In this document: positions 18,779-26,768 of the stretch, piece after piece
Layout: each line of letters opens with the position of its first letter
How positions within the stretch are numbered: the stretch's first letter is position 1
Translations under genes and position numbers: made by a program
NCBI GenBank assembly: GCA_903915625.1
Contig: CAIWTN010000111.1
Coordinates: 1 to 55,481 of the forward strand
Length of the DNA: 55,481 nt
Direction of reading: 5' to 3'
Origin: an uncultured Pseudomonadota bacterium
GTDB lineage: Bacteria; Bdellovibrionota_B; Oligoflexia; Oligoflexales; CAIYRB01
Notes under the pieces: model-generated
Databases searched by the model: none
Seen by the model: only the letters and a program-made list of their open reading frames with translations
Told to the model about the DNA's origin: nothing

Positions 18779-19105
18779 TTAGATCTTATTGCGGCCCGAT
18801 GATGAGATCGGGGTGGATACAGCCTGCGGCTCGGAAGACATCTTCTTGAGCTCGGACATTAATCTATTGATCTTTTCCAAACTCGACCGAATCCGTTGCA
18901 AACGATCACCGAAATCAGCTTGTCCCTCAGCCTGGCCGGGGGAAGCTTGCTGACTTCCTGTCACCTTGCCGGTCAAGTGGCTAACATAGAGTGGCTTACG
19001 ACCGCCTCTAGTCAGCTCTTCACCGACTTCCTTCTTTTTACGAAAGGAAGCTAAATCAACTACCTGAGAGGATATCGCCTCTGGGCCTTTGGTGTCCACA
19101 CTCAT
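18779..19105 (-). CDS. Hypothetical small cytosolic protein with N-terminal VVDLASFRKKK motif
   Basis: 108 residues from the ATG at 19105, which has AAGGTG about 10 bases upstream; a longer TTG start at 19144 is less likely. Near the N-terminus it has VVDLASFRKKK, a short pattern found at the front of many otherwise unrelated small bacterial proteins. Residues about 75-95 (RLQRIRSSLEKINRLMSELKKM) look like an amphipathic, coiled-coil-prone helix. No membrane or signal segment. Function unknown; the next minus-strand gene has a similar front motif. Confidence 0.6.
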   Translation of the reverse strand: MSVDTKGPEAISSQVVDLASFRKKKEVGEELTRGGRKPLYVSHLTGKVTGSQQASPGQAEGQADFGDRLQRIRSSLEKINRLMSELKKMSSEPQAVSTPISSSGRNKI

Positions 19106-19199
19106 TACAATACCCACCTTCAACAGCTCAGCTACAGTTATCAACCAACAACCACTTCTGCTACAACATCAAAAAACAAAATCAGAAATATAAGAAAAA

Positions 19200-19427
19200 T
19201 CAGTGCTTAATACGGTAAGACTTAAGCACAGACTTGTTGGCGTTAGCGCGATCTTTAGCAAGGCGCTCTTTATTACGTGCATTCTTCGTCATGACATCTT
19301 CGAATTCAGCCTCTTTGGCTACAACCTCATCTACTTTCACAACAGCAGTCTCTTCGCTTGCTGATTTATCACGAGCATTGAAAAGAGAAACAACATTACT
19401 TTGTTTGTGTGTATCATGACCCTGCAT
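19200..19427 (-). CDS. Hypothetical small charged protein, 75 residues
   Basis: Starts at the ATG at 19427 with GGAGG 11 bases upstream; a GTG at 19487 would add 20 hydrophobic residues and also has a ribosome-like AGAGG. It begins with a polar segment containing NVVSLFNARDK, related in pattern to the neighbour's VVDLASFRKKK, and the rest is acidic-then-basic and probably helical (FEDVMTKNARNKERLAKDRA). Unrecognised. Confidence 0.6.
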   Translation of the reverse strand: MQGHDTHKQSNVVSLFNARDKSASEETAVVKVDEVVAKEAEFEDVMTKNARNKERLAKDRANANKSVLKSYRIKH

Positions 19428-19729
19428 AATTTCTACATCCTCCGAAACAACGTCAGCTACTGCGGGAACCACACCCAAGAGCACCACTGCCCTCTGACTT
19501 AACTATCAGCAAGACCCGTGCCACCCGAAAGGCTCGCCGACAAGTTGCTGGCATCTAATTTTTCCCTTGTCGTTATTGACCCATAAGCACGATAACGAGA
19601 CCCAAAGATAGCTGCACGGTAGCACCTATCTTCGAGAAGTTTTAGGACAACCGCCTATAACTTAGACAGTTCGTCACGCGAATTTTCACCCAGATTCCGA
19701 ATTTGAGCAAGAATGGAGTATCGAGACCG
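19428..19729. other. Intergenic region with only a doubtful 33-codon ORF
   Basis: About 300 bases between two minus-strand genes. A minus-strand ORF of 33 codons (19453-19554) has AAGGG upstream but no recognisable features, and overlaps the alternative GTG start of the next gene. No hairpin, repeat or RNA gene was found. Confidence 0.4.
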
Positions 19730-20170
19730 TTACTTGCCGTTCTGAGCGTCGATTAGCTTCTGCATCCCACTCATAAGAGCCGGAAGATTAGCTTTGGTTA
19801 CTTGGTCGACTATCTTTTGCGGAACTAGACCAGAAAAACCTACATCAAGGGTGTAAATTGCTTTGGTTGTACCGTCTCCTAAGTCTTCAAATTGCCAAGA
19901 ACCTTCACTTTTCTTCATAAGATTCGACTCAGAGAGATTCCACCAGATTTTCGCTGGGGGTTTTTCAAAAGTATTTAGTGTGTAGTAGAACGTCTTGATG
20001 AGCTTAATATCGTAACGCACCCGACAACTGGAGCCTGGCACCTGAGCCGGCTGAACCTCAATTGCGGAGACCCCTGGCAGGTATTTGGGATACTCACCAT
20101 ATTGGCGGCAGCCTGCGAATACTTGTTCTATGTTACCTCTGAAGATATGTTCAACGGTCAGGGCTGCCAA
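19730..20170 (-). CDS. SRPBCC (START/COQ10-like) protein
   Basis: 146 residues with the layout of the SRPBCC helix-grip fold: an N-terminal strand (ALTVEHIFRGNIEQVFAGCRQYGEYPKYLPGV), repeated antiparallel strands, and a long C-terminal helix (ALMSGMQKLIDAQNGK). The YPKYLPGV segment is typical of COQ10/polyketide-cyclase members, which bind hydrophobic ligands such as quinones or fatty acids. It is single-domain and cytosolic. Divergent from khpA. Ligand unknown. Confidence 0.8.
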   Translation of the reverse strand: MAALTVEHIFRGNIEQVFAGCRQYGEYPKYLPGVSAIEVQPAQVPGSSCRVRYDIKLIKTFYYTLNTFEKPPAKIWWNLSESNLMKKSEGSWQFEDLGDGTTKAIYTLDVGFSGLVPQKIVDQVTKANLPALMSGMQKLIDAQNGK

Positions 20171-20290
20171 TGATTGTCTCCTTTTCTTGTCAGCCGATAT
20201 CTTATAAACTAACTGAAGGTAAGTACAGGCCTGCTGAGACTAGCTGACAGCGGTTGCGAGTTGGATTCCTTTTGAACACGGAAGTGAGCT

Positions 20291-20545
20291 ATGGGTGATT
20301 CTGACGTTACCATGAAGGATCTGGTGGAATTCATTGCGAAGGCACTAGTTGATGAGGTTGGGCGGATTGAGATCAGCGAAATCGCAGGCAATCAGACCAA
20401 CATCATCGAACTGAAAGTGGCCAAAGAGGACATCGGCAAGGTGATTGGTCGACAAGGCCGCACTGCTGATGCCATCCGCACGATACTGAACTGCGCTGCA
20501 GCCAAGTTATCGAAGCGATACATCCTTCAAATCATTGACGAATAA
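20291..20545 (+). CDS. khpA: KH-domain RNA-binding protein KhpA
   Basis: 84 residues, one KH domain: the GxxG loop is GRQG in GKVIGRQGRTADAIRTIL. Length and pattern fit KhpA, which with KhpB binds small RNAs and affects cell division in several bacteria. A GGAAGTGA ribosome site precedes the ATG. It runs into nagZ. In many genomes khpA sits with rpsP/rimM; here it does not. Confidence 0.92.
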   Translation: MGDSDVTMKDLVEFIAKALVDEVGRIEISEIAGNQTNIIELKVAKEDIGKVIGRQGRTADAIRTILNCAAAKLSKRYILQIIDE

Positions 20546-20549
20546 GACC

Positions 20550-21551
20550 ATGGCAAGCACCGCTGCCGGAACTGTTTTGGTATGTGCCGTCGAGGGATCC
20601 TCGCTAACGAACGAAGAACTACGGTTTTTTCGTGAGATAGCGCCCTCCGGCGTTACTATATTTGGGCGAAATTGCGCCTCGCCGTCAGCCCTCAAAGAGC
20701 TGGTCAACACGCTGCAATCGACACGCGCCCCCGGGACCCCTCCCCTTGTGATCGCCATCGATCAAGAGGGTGGGCGAGTCGCCCGTCTGAAAGCCCCGTT
20801 TCCTAATGACGGCCCAGCCATGATGTTAGCCGGTGGGCGCATTGATCCAGAAGCTTGTGCCGAAATCACTACGACAGCTAGGAACATGGGCCTTGGTCTG
20901 CTTGAACTAGGGATCAACGTCAACTTCGCGCCCGTTTGTGATGTGCTCACCGAACCGACGAACACCTCAATTGGCGATAGGGCCTTCGCAGTCACTGCTG
21001 AAGGCGTAGTCGCTCGAGCCGGTAGCTTTTTGAATGGCCTGCAAGGAGCGGGAGTCTTAGGCTGCCTTAAACACTTCCCGGGACAAGGCGCAGCTACCGT
21101 GGATACGCATCTGGGCGGTGCCGTTGTTGCACTCAGCCGGGAAGAGCTTGAACTTCACTTGCGACCTTTCCGCGCAATACTGCCTCGTGCGCCGATGGTC
21201 ATGATCTCACATTGCATCTATCCAGTATTAGCCGAGGGCGAGGCTAGCTCATCGCACGAAGTTATTACTAACCTACTCAAACGAGACCTAGGTTACGGCG
21301 GTGTCGTCGTGAGTGACGACATGAACATGGGAGCCGTCCCCCAGGAGCAAGAGGCTTGGCAGGAGACCATCATTCGCGCCGTAAATGCTGGGGTAGACAT
21401 GCTTCTAGTATGCCGGCATTTGGATCGGTATCAGCTTGCTTACGAGGCTCTATGCCGAGAGGCCGGGCGAAACTCAAAGTTTCGTCAAAGACTCGAAGAT
21501 GCCGCAGCCAGGGTCACACAGCTACGCTATAAATTAGCGCTCAAAAATTAA
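20550..21551 (+). CDS. nagZ: Beta-N-acetylhexosaminidase NagZ (GH3)
   Basis: 333 residues from the ATG at 20550; a TTG at 20535 that overlaps the khpA stop is possible. Motifs IDQEGGRVARLK, KHFPGQGAATVDTHLG and the catalytic-nucleophile segment VVVSDDMNMGA are classic GH3 NagZ. It removes GlcNAc from muropeptides in the cytoplasm during peptidoglycan recycling. No signal peptide, as expected. It overlaps the convergent CorC-type gene by 4 bases. Confidence 0.93.
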   Translation: MASTAAGTVLVCAVEGSSLTNEELRFFREIAPSGVTIFGRNCASPSALKELVNTLQSTRAPGTPPLVIAIDQEGGRVARLKAPFPNDGPAMMLAGGRIDPEACAEITTTARNMGLGLLELGINVNFAPVCDVLTEPTNTSIGDRAFAVTAEGVVARAGSFLNGLQGAGVLGCLKHFPGQGAATVDTHLGGAVVALSREELELHLRPFRAILPRAPMVMISHCIYPVLAEGEASSSHEVITNLLKRDLGYGGVVVSDDMNMGAVPQEQEAWQETIIRAVNAGVDMLLVCRHLDRYQLAYEALCREAGRNSKFRQRLEDAAARVTQLRYKLALKN

Positions 21552-22864
21552 ACGATACTTAATTTCTCAACACTGGCGATAATGCGCGAAACACGGACCC
21601 TGCGGATCCGCTGGCGCTCCACGTCCGTGACTTCAACGTTGAGTGGACCAATTCTTAAGGTCTTACCGATCTCGGGCAGCTCGCCTAGCAATGCGACGAT
21701 CCAACCGGCTAATGTGTCAATTCCATCATCCGGCTTATCGGCAATTGTATTTTCATCGATTTCAAAGTACTCGAGAAATTCATCAATATTGCAAGAGCCC
21801 GCCACATCATGAATGCCCGGCTCTAACTCAAGAATTTCTGCCTCCTCGGTATCGTACTCGTCTTGAATTTCTCCGACGATCTCTTCGAGGATATCCTCCA
21901 TAGTAACCACACCGGCCGTACCGCCGTGTTCATCAATCACTACAGCAATGTGATTTTTACTACTCTTAAGCTCCTTGAATACATCCATTACAGGCTTGGA
22001 TTCCGGAACAAAAAACGGAGCTCGCATGATCTTCTTCAGATTAAAATCACCACCACCCTGAGGCTGATCACGCGCCACTTTTAATAGGTCCTTAACTAGT
22101 AGAATTCCCACCACGTTATCAATAGACGCATTTTCGCAAACTGGAATCCGCGACATCCCCGATTCAACGGCTAGGACGAGGGCCTCACTTAAGTTACTGC
22201 CTTCACTGAGCCACTTCACATCAGGACGCGGAGTCATAATCTCACGCACCTTGGTCTCGTCGAATTCAAACACACCAACAATCATTTCTTTCTTGGTTTC
22301 TTCTAAGACCCCGGCACGTTCCCCAACATTAACCAAGTACTCCAGTTCTTCCTCGGTAATTGGGGGATTCTCCTGGCGCACACCGCCTAATTTTCTTACC
22401 ACCCTTGCCGCGAATTCCGAAACTAACCAAACAATAGGGATCATCAAAACGTAAATAACGTAAATCACCCGAAGCGTTGGTACGGCGATCTGCTCCGCAT
22501 GAGTTCTAGCAAATGATTTGGGTATGATTTCTACGAAAAAAAGAATCAGCAGCGTCATGACTCCAGTAGCAATTCCAATGGCCTGGCTTTGCAAATGACG
22601 CGAAGCAAAATCAGTTGCAACTGCTGACGCGAGGATGTGAAACAAATTGTTAAATATCAAAATTGTGGTGAGAACGCGGCCAGGATGATTCAACCATAAG
22701 TTTAACTGCCGCTTTGCAGCACCATTCTGATCTACTAGATGTTTGGCTTTCAACGAGCCCAAACTTGTAATGGCCGTTTCGGTCCCTGAGAAAAAAGCTG
22801 AGACCAATAGCGATACCAAGATGATCGCCAATTGCGTGGTGTCGTAGCTTGTCAGCGAATCCAT
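21548..22864 (-). CDS. CNNM/CorC-type membrane protein with CBS pair
   Basis: 438 residues: four hydrophobic helices in a DUF21/CNNM domain (about 10-190; ETAITSLG near residue 29), a linker with VGVFEFDETKVREIMTPRPD starting a CBS pair (about 215-330), and a CorC_HlyC C-terminal domain (GTLAGWIVALLGELPEIG...). Family members are implicated in magnesium or cobalt resistance or efflux; some hemolysin annotations are historical. It follows ybeY on the same strand by 2 bases. Confidence 0.9.
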   Translation of the reverse strand: MDSLTSYDTTQLAIILVSLLVSAFFSGTETAITSLGSLKAKHLVDQNGAAKRQLNLWLNHPGRVLTTILIFNNLFHILASAVATDFASRHLQSQAIGIATGVMTLLILFFVEIIPKSFARTHAEQIAVPTLRVIYVIYVLMIPIVWLVSEFAARVVRKLGGVRQENPPITEEELEYLVNVGERAGVLEETKKEMIVGVFEFDETKVREIMTPRPDVKWLSEGSNLSEALVLAVESGMSRIPVCENASIDNVVGILLVKDLLKVARDQPQGGGDFNLKKIMRAPFFVPESKPVMDVFKELKSSKNHIAVVIDEHGGTAGVVTMEDILEEIVGEIQDEYDTEEAEILELEPGIHDVAGSCNIDEFLEYFEIDENTIADKPDDGIDTLAGWIVALLGELPEIGKTLRIGPLNVEVTDVERQRIRRVRVSRIIASVEKLSIV

Positions 22865-22866
22865 TC

Positions 22867-23454
22867 TTAACTTGCCCGCTTTCTCGATGAGTGCTTGGGC
22901 TTAATGCAATTGGCCCAAAGGGGGGTTTTTCTTCCTTCTCCGAGCGCCTGCATCAATACCCTTTGGGCATTCCTCATACGCTTTTCATCAGCTGGAATTT
23001 CATGATCGTAACCAGAAAGATGCAGCATTCCATGCACTAGGAGAAAACATATCTCACGCGGAAGCGATTGACCGATACGCCGCGCATTTGCGGCCGCTTC
23101 CGGAATAGAGATGACAACATCACCCAGGACTGATGGGGCTATCACTGGCTCTGACGCAGGCCTGGAGCGAGCGATATTCGGCAGCTTCCGCTTCACAGGT
23201 CGAGGTTTAGGCCATTCTATTTGCGGGAAAGAAAGCACGTCCGTCGGCTTATCCTTACCGCGAAAATTATAATTCAGTTGCCTGATCGCACGACTACCCA
23301 CAAAGCTAACGCTAAGCTGATAGTTCTCCACACCTAAATGCATACTGATCAATTCGACCAACTGCAAAACCCGCGGAACTTTTACATCGTAAGTACGCGA
23401 TTGACAGACTACGGTCGCGCTAGAGTTTAAAGCCATGGATCCGGTAGCCTTCAC
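22867..23454 (-). CDS. ybeY: YbeY endoribonuclease (16S rRNA maturation)
   Basis: 195 residues. The zinc motif HGMLHLSGYDH, with three His, and NYNFRGKDKPTDVLSFP are diagnostic. YbeY takes part in 16S rRNA 3'-end maturation and 70S quality control. It has an insertion relative to the usual ~155 residues (the KPRPVKRKLPNIARSRPASE stretch) and a basic C-terminal tail. GTG start overlapping the previous stop (GTGA). The usual neighbour ybeZ (PhoH-like) is absent. Confidence 0.93.
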   Translation of the reverse strand: MKATGSMALNSSATVVCQSRTYDVKVPRVLQLVELISMHLGVENYQLSVSFVGSRAIRQLNYNFRGKDKPTDVLSFPQIEWPKPRPVKRKLPNIARSRPASEPVIAPSVLGDVVISIPEAAANARRIGQSLPREICFLLVHGMLHLSGYDHEIPADEKRMRNAQRVLMQALGEGRKTPLWANCIKPKHSSRKRAS

Positions 23455-23798
23455 CTTTTCTGTTTCTTCTGCGCATCGGCAGATATCGCCTGCGACTGGT
23501 TAGGAGCCTGCGACAGATTGGAGACAATTGCCTCGACATCCGGTGCACTGGCTCGTCTCACGCTTAAAGGCGACTTTTTCGTTGCAAGCGCAAGCGTATT
23601 TATCGAGGAAATCTCGGCTGCCCTTGCCTGTGCCGCCATACTCCCAGCATCGAAGAGGGCCAATTCAACAGCCAGTCGCATCATATCTGCAGGCTCAGGA
23701 CAGACACTCAACTCAGAGTTCGACTGCCTGTCACGGCCGGTAAACTTGAGGAGCTTTGTCTTAGAAGTAGGCTGGTTGTCGGACTTCTGCTGCACCAT
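23451..23798 (-). CDS. Hypothetical 115-residue protein upstream of ybeY, probably leaderless
   Basis: Unrecognised. Polar, basic at both ends, with one helical stretch (MMRLAVELALFDAGSMAAQARA, about 39-60) and no signal or membrane segment. Its position directly before ybeY, with a GTGA overlap, is where ybeZ often sits, but it has no P-loop. The ATG lies 7 bases after a TATAAT with an extended -10, and no ribosome site fits, so it may be translated from a leaderless mRNA; an internal start cannot be excluded. Confidence 0.55.
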   Translation of the reverse strand: MVQQKSDNQPTSKTKLLKFTGRDRQSNSELSVCPEPADMMRLAVELALFDAGSMAAQARAAEISSINTLALATKKSPLSVRRASAPDVEAIVSNLSQAPNQSQAISADAQKKQKR

Positions 23799-23804
23799 CT
23801 TTTA

Positions 23805-23813
23805 ATTATATCA
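23805..23813 (-). promoter_or_regulatory. Extended -10 promoter of the ybeY operon
   Basis: Minus-strand TGATATAAT, a perfect TGnTATAAT extended -10, six bases before the ATG at 23798. No clear -35. Transcription from it would begin at or next to that ATG. Confidence 0.55.
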
Positions 23814-23848
23814 CAACAGATAAAATCGACGACGCCTGAAAAACATCG

Positions 23849-24586
23849 CTAGATCAGATGTCCTTGAGCGCCGGCCATTCGAAGCCACTGCCCAGCGTAA
23901 GTCTCCAGCCCCTTCTGATGAAAGCGCTGCTCAAACGTGCTCGTGAAGTTTGTGCCAAGCAAAGGGGGAGTTGGCGTATCTAAGCGCACCAATCCAACAC
24001 CATCTAATTGCTCCGCCGAATTCTCGAAATATCCCAACTGATCCGTCTTAAGCCAACAAAAGCCGTCTGTTACCAGAACCTCAGAGAGCTGGCGAGCGAA
24101 GGTTTCGTCGACTAGTCGGTTCTTTGCCTGGCGGGCCTTTTTAATCCAAGGATCTGGGAAAAAGATGAGACAACCATCGACTTCCCCAGCGGCAAACAGT
24201 TGGCCGAGAGCGACCGCATTGGCTAAGACCACAAAAACATTGTTCAATCCCTTCGCCTTCGCCCTTTGCGCAGTCGTCACCACTCGCTTAAAAGTGATGT
24301 CCATTCCGATGAACAAAATGTCTGGATGTGCCGCTGCCATCTCCAGCAGAGTACGCCCTTGATGACACCCAATCTCTAACACCAGCTTCGCATAGGGTTC
24401 CCGTCGCTGATGATACGCGGCAGCAAGCTCACGCCATTTACCCGGATAGGGCACCAACGCTTGACCAAAAACCAATGGCAACCCGCCATCCGTATTAGCC
24501 TCGCGAAGCGCCGCAAGGTATGGATTTACCTGGTCAGATAGACCGTCTGTACTATATGAAAACGGATCAGGGTATTTAATTGGCAT
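23849..24586 (-). CDS. trmB: tRNA (guanine-N7) methyltransferase TrmB
   Basis: 245 residues. LEIGCHQGRTLLEMA (SAM-binding motif I), FIGMDITFKRV, and the signature FFPDPWIKKARQAKNRLV are typical of TrmB, which methylates G46 in tRNA variable loops. The N-terminus is longer than the core. The ATG has no recognisable ribosome site. It lies 31 bases downstream of the RNase P RNA with no terminator between, so the two may share a transcript. Confidence 0.9.
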   Translation of the reverse strand: MPIKYPDPFSYSTDGLSDQVNPYLAALREANTDGGLPLVFGQALVPYPGKWRELAAAYHQRREPYAKLVLEIGCHQGRTLLEMAAAHPDILFIGMDITFKRVVTTAQRAKAKGLNNVFVVLANAVALGQLFAAGEVDGCLIFFPDPWIKKARQAKNRLVDETFARQLSEVLVTDGFCWLKTDQLGYFENSAEQLDGVGLVRLDTPTPPLLGTNFTSTFEQRFHQKGLETYAGQWLRMAGAQGHLI

Positions 24587-24616
24587 CTAACAAGTACTCA
24601 TTGACGAATGGTGGGG

Positions 24617-25086
24617 ATTCCCGAGGATGGACTTCTCACTGCAAGTTGGGTGCCGCTTTAAGCCGGATTCTGTAACCTCTGCCGCACTAGGCCAGCAGAC
24701 GCGACTGCCATTTATCTGGGACGGTTGTTACCAACCGCCTCTAGCGACCTACCCGGAAACACAACCGAGCCGGTGTTGCCGCAGCTGCTGTTGAGCAGCA
24801 TCGACTGTTTCCCTATTTGGTCTTGCTTCGGATGGGGTTTGCCATGCGCGCTTGTTGCCAAGACGCAGGTGAGCTCTTACCTCACCTTTTCACCCTTACC
24901 TTCGCGGACTTACGTTCGCTTGGGCGGTTTTTTTTCTGTTGCACTTTCCGTCGGGTTACCCCGCCTGGCCGTTAGCCAGCATCCTGCTCTATGAAGTCCG
25001 GACTTTCCTCCTTCTCTCGCCGAAACGAAAGTTAGCGACAGCCCACGGTACCCAGACACCTACAAATAAGTCGCCATCCTCGGGAT
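24617..25086 (-). ncRNA. rnpB: RNase P RNA, class A
   Basis: Minus-strand RNA of about 470 bases. Universal segment GAGGAAAGTCCGGAC lies at 24996-25010 (reverse) and ACAGAATCCGGCTTA at 24659-24673. The ends pair perfectly as P1 (24619-24630 with 25074-25085, 12 bp), which fixes the limits. Further expected elements are seen, such as the GGTTACCCGACGGAAAGTG region. It cleaves the 5' leader of pre-tRNA. It is longer than the E. coli RNA (377 bases). The 3' end is set by P1, not by a terminator. Confidence 0.95.
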
Positions 25087-25090
25087 GCGA

Positions 25091-25119
25091 AGGATAACTA
25101 CATCTGTGGCCCGGGTCAA
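25091..25119 (-). promoter_or_regulatory. Promoter of the RNase P RNA gene
   Basis: Minus-strand -35 TTGACC (25119-25114) and -10 TATCCT (25096-25091) separated by exactly 17 bases. The predicted start, 6-8 bases after the -10, coincides with the first bases of P1. Confidence 0.8.
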
Positions 25120-25150
25120 GAAATGATTTGGGCCGATGCGGAGATCGACT

Positions 25151-26107
25151 TCAACCAGCAAGAGGTGGCTTTTTATCGCCCGACGCAGCTACGTCAGCTG
25201 TGGTTTCAACAGCGCCGGAATGAGGCCGAGAAAACTTTAATAACTGAGTCATCAGCCGGCCAAGTATCTGACCCGCAGACGCCGGTAATAACCGCTGCAA
25301 AGCATCAAAAAAATAGGCCTCTACGCCTATTAGCACTCGGCGCTGACGACCACGAATCGCCTTCAAAATAACGGCTGCCGCTCGCTCCGGGGTAACCTGG
25401 ACCAGGTTCTCAAACTCACGTGCAAGCACCGCAGGATCAACCCTTACGCCCGTTGCATCGGAATAATGACGCCCGTTGCGAACAATGTTCGTCTTCACCC
25501 CACCAGGATGCACCACGGTCACCCCGATTTTGCTGCCCATAAGTTCAGCACGGAGTGATTCTGAGTATCCCCTTACAGCAAACTTACTGGCACAGTAGGC
25601 CGACTGCCCCGGAATCCCAATCAAGCCAAACACGCTTGATATGTTGACTATTTGAGCGCTAGGTCGCTGGCGCAATTGGGGCAAAAAGGCCTCACAACCA
25701 TGCACTACCCCCCAAAAGTTAATGCTAAACAACCATTCGAAGTCTTCAATCTTCATGGCACCAACAAGTTCGCTGAGACTAACTCCTGCATTATTGACAA
25801 CCACATCGGCGCCACCGAGATGACTCACGACATCGGCCGCAAATGCGCGCATTGCTGATGCGTCACTCACATTAACGTGTGCTGCGAAAACTCGAACCCC
25901 CAGCCGTTCCACGTCCGCCTTTGTAGCTGCGAGCCCGGGAACATCCACATCGCAAAGTGCCAGATTTGCTCCGTGTCGAGCACCCGCAATAGCCAGCGCG
26001 CGGCCTATTCCAGAACTCGCACCGGTAATTACCAAGGTTTTGTTCGCTAAGTTGCGCACGGAGTCCCCCAAAATTCTCGCGTATGAGAACTGTTCACTCT
26101 TAGGCAT
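25151..26107 (-). CDS. Short-chain dehydrogenase/reductase
   Basis: 318 residues, classical SDR: nucleotide-binding TGASSGIG, NNAG, and the catalytic Ser...Tyr-x-x-x-Lys (NISSVFG ... SAYCASK) are intact. CDVDV after strand 2 indicates preference by charge (NAD more likely than NADP). The C-terminal extension after the core is basic and hydrophobic (YFFDALQRLLPASAGQILG) and resembles membrane-associated members. Substrate unknown. The start at 26107 is uncertain; a GTG at residue 17 with GGGGGA upstream would begin just before the fold. Confidence 0.88.
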   Translation of the reverse strand: MPKSEQFSYARILGDSVRNLANKTLVITGASSGIGRALAIAGARHGANLALCDVDVPGLAATKADVERLGVRVFAAHVNVSDASAMRAFAADVVSHLGGADVVVNNAGVSLSELVGAMKIEDFEWLFSINFWGVVHGCEAFLPQLRQRPSAQIVNISSVFGLIGIPGQSAYCASKFAVRGYSESLRAELMGSKIGVTVVHPGGVKTNIVRNGRHYSDATGVRVDPAVLAREFENLVQVTPERAAAVILKAIRGRQRRVLIGVEAYFFDALQRLLPASAGQILGRLMTQLLKFSRPHSGAVETTADVAASGDKKPPLAG

Positions 26108-26307
26108 TAGGGCCTAAATAAAACTGTCCCAACCGAACCAATAGAGGCTCTCGGCAAAGACCGAAGCAAACTTAACGAAAATTGCATATGGAGCCAAAAA
26201 TACACAACAAAATCAGAGCCATAGGACCTCTGCATTTATCCCCCGAGTCTAGCTCAACAATTAGCGGCTGGAGGCATGGCATATGCTGCTTGGCATAACG
26301 ATCGGGC

Positions 26308-26643
26308 TCAACGATCTATTAGGGGTCGATTCAAAGTGAGAATCAAATCGTAATTGTCGGGTGTATTGGGGTCTTCATTCGCAGCCATATTGCGAGTCAC
26401 TTGCTGACAGCGGCGGCAGCGGAAGATCAGCACGACACCTTTCTTAGCACTCAGCTCGTAACCGATGGCATCCATCAAGCCCTCGCAGTTATTAGCACGG
26501 TCTCCGGGGTTGATATCGACATGTCGAGACGTCAAACAATAAGGACAATGATTTCGGCAACCGCTGGCGCGAGGCGGGACTTCGCGACCACAGTTGATGC
26601 AAGTGAAGGATTGGTTAATATGCGTAAATTTTGAAAAATCCAT
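26308..26643 (-). CDS. RNHCP-domain zinc protein
   Basis: 111 residues. FTCINCGREVPP, CRNHCPYCLTSRHVD, PGDRANNCEGLM and IFRCRRCQQVTRN place it in the RNHCP family, named for the RNHCP motif, with four CxxC-type pairs that could hold two zincs. Function unknown in the literature as far as I know. It stands alone between the SDR gene and a divergent lipoprotein gene. Confidence 0.85.
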   Translation of the reverse strand: MDFSKFTHINQSFTCINCGREVPPRASGCRNHCPYCLTSRHVDINPGDRANNCEGLMDAIGYELSAKKGVVLIFRCRRCQQVTRNMAANEDPNTPDNYDLILTLNRPLIDR

Positions 26644-26768
26644 GGTCGATCCAGAACTTGCTTATTGGCCATTTGCGACGACAAGAGACAAATCGAGGGT
26701 GTGATAGCGCGTCCGATTAAATTTGTCGCTACCTTTGCCGATAGCATTTATATCGCAGGAGGTTCTCT

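Noticed and set aside
24725-24994. Plus-strand 89-codon ORF
   Set aside because: Lies wholly inside the RNase P RNA, on the opposite strand.
26108-26307. Possible tRNA or small RNA from the GGCATATGC-type dyads
   Set aside because: No cloverleaf can be drawn and no flanking promoter/terminator; only short palindromes remain.
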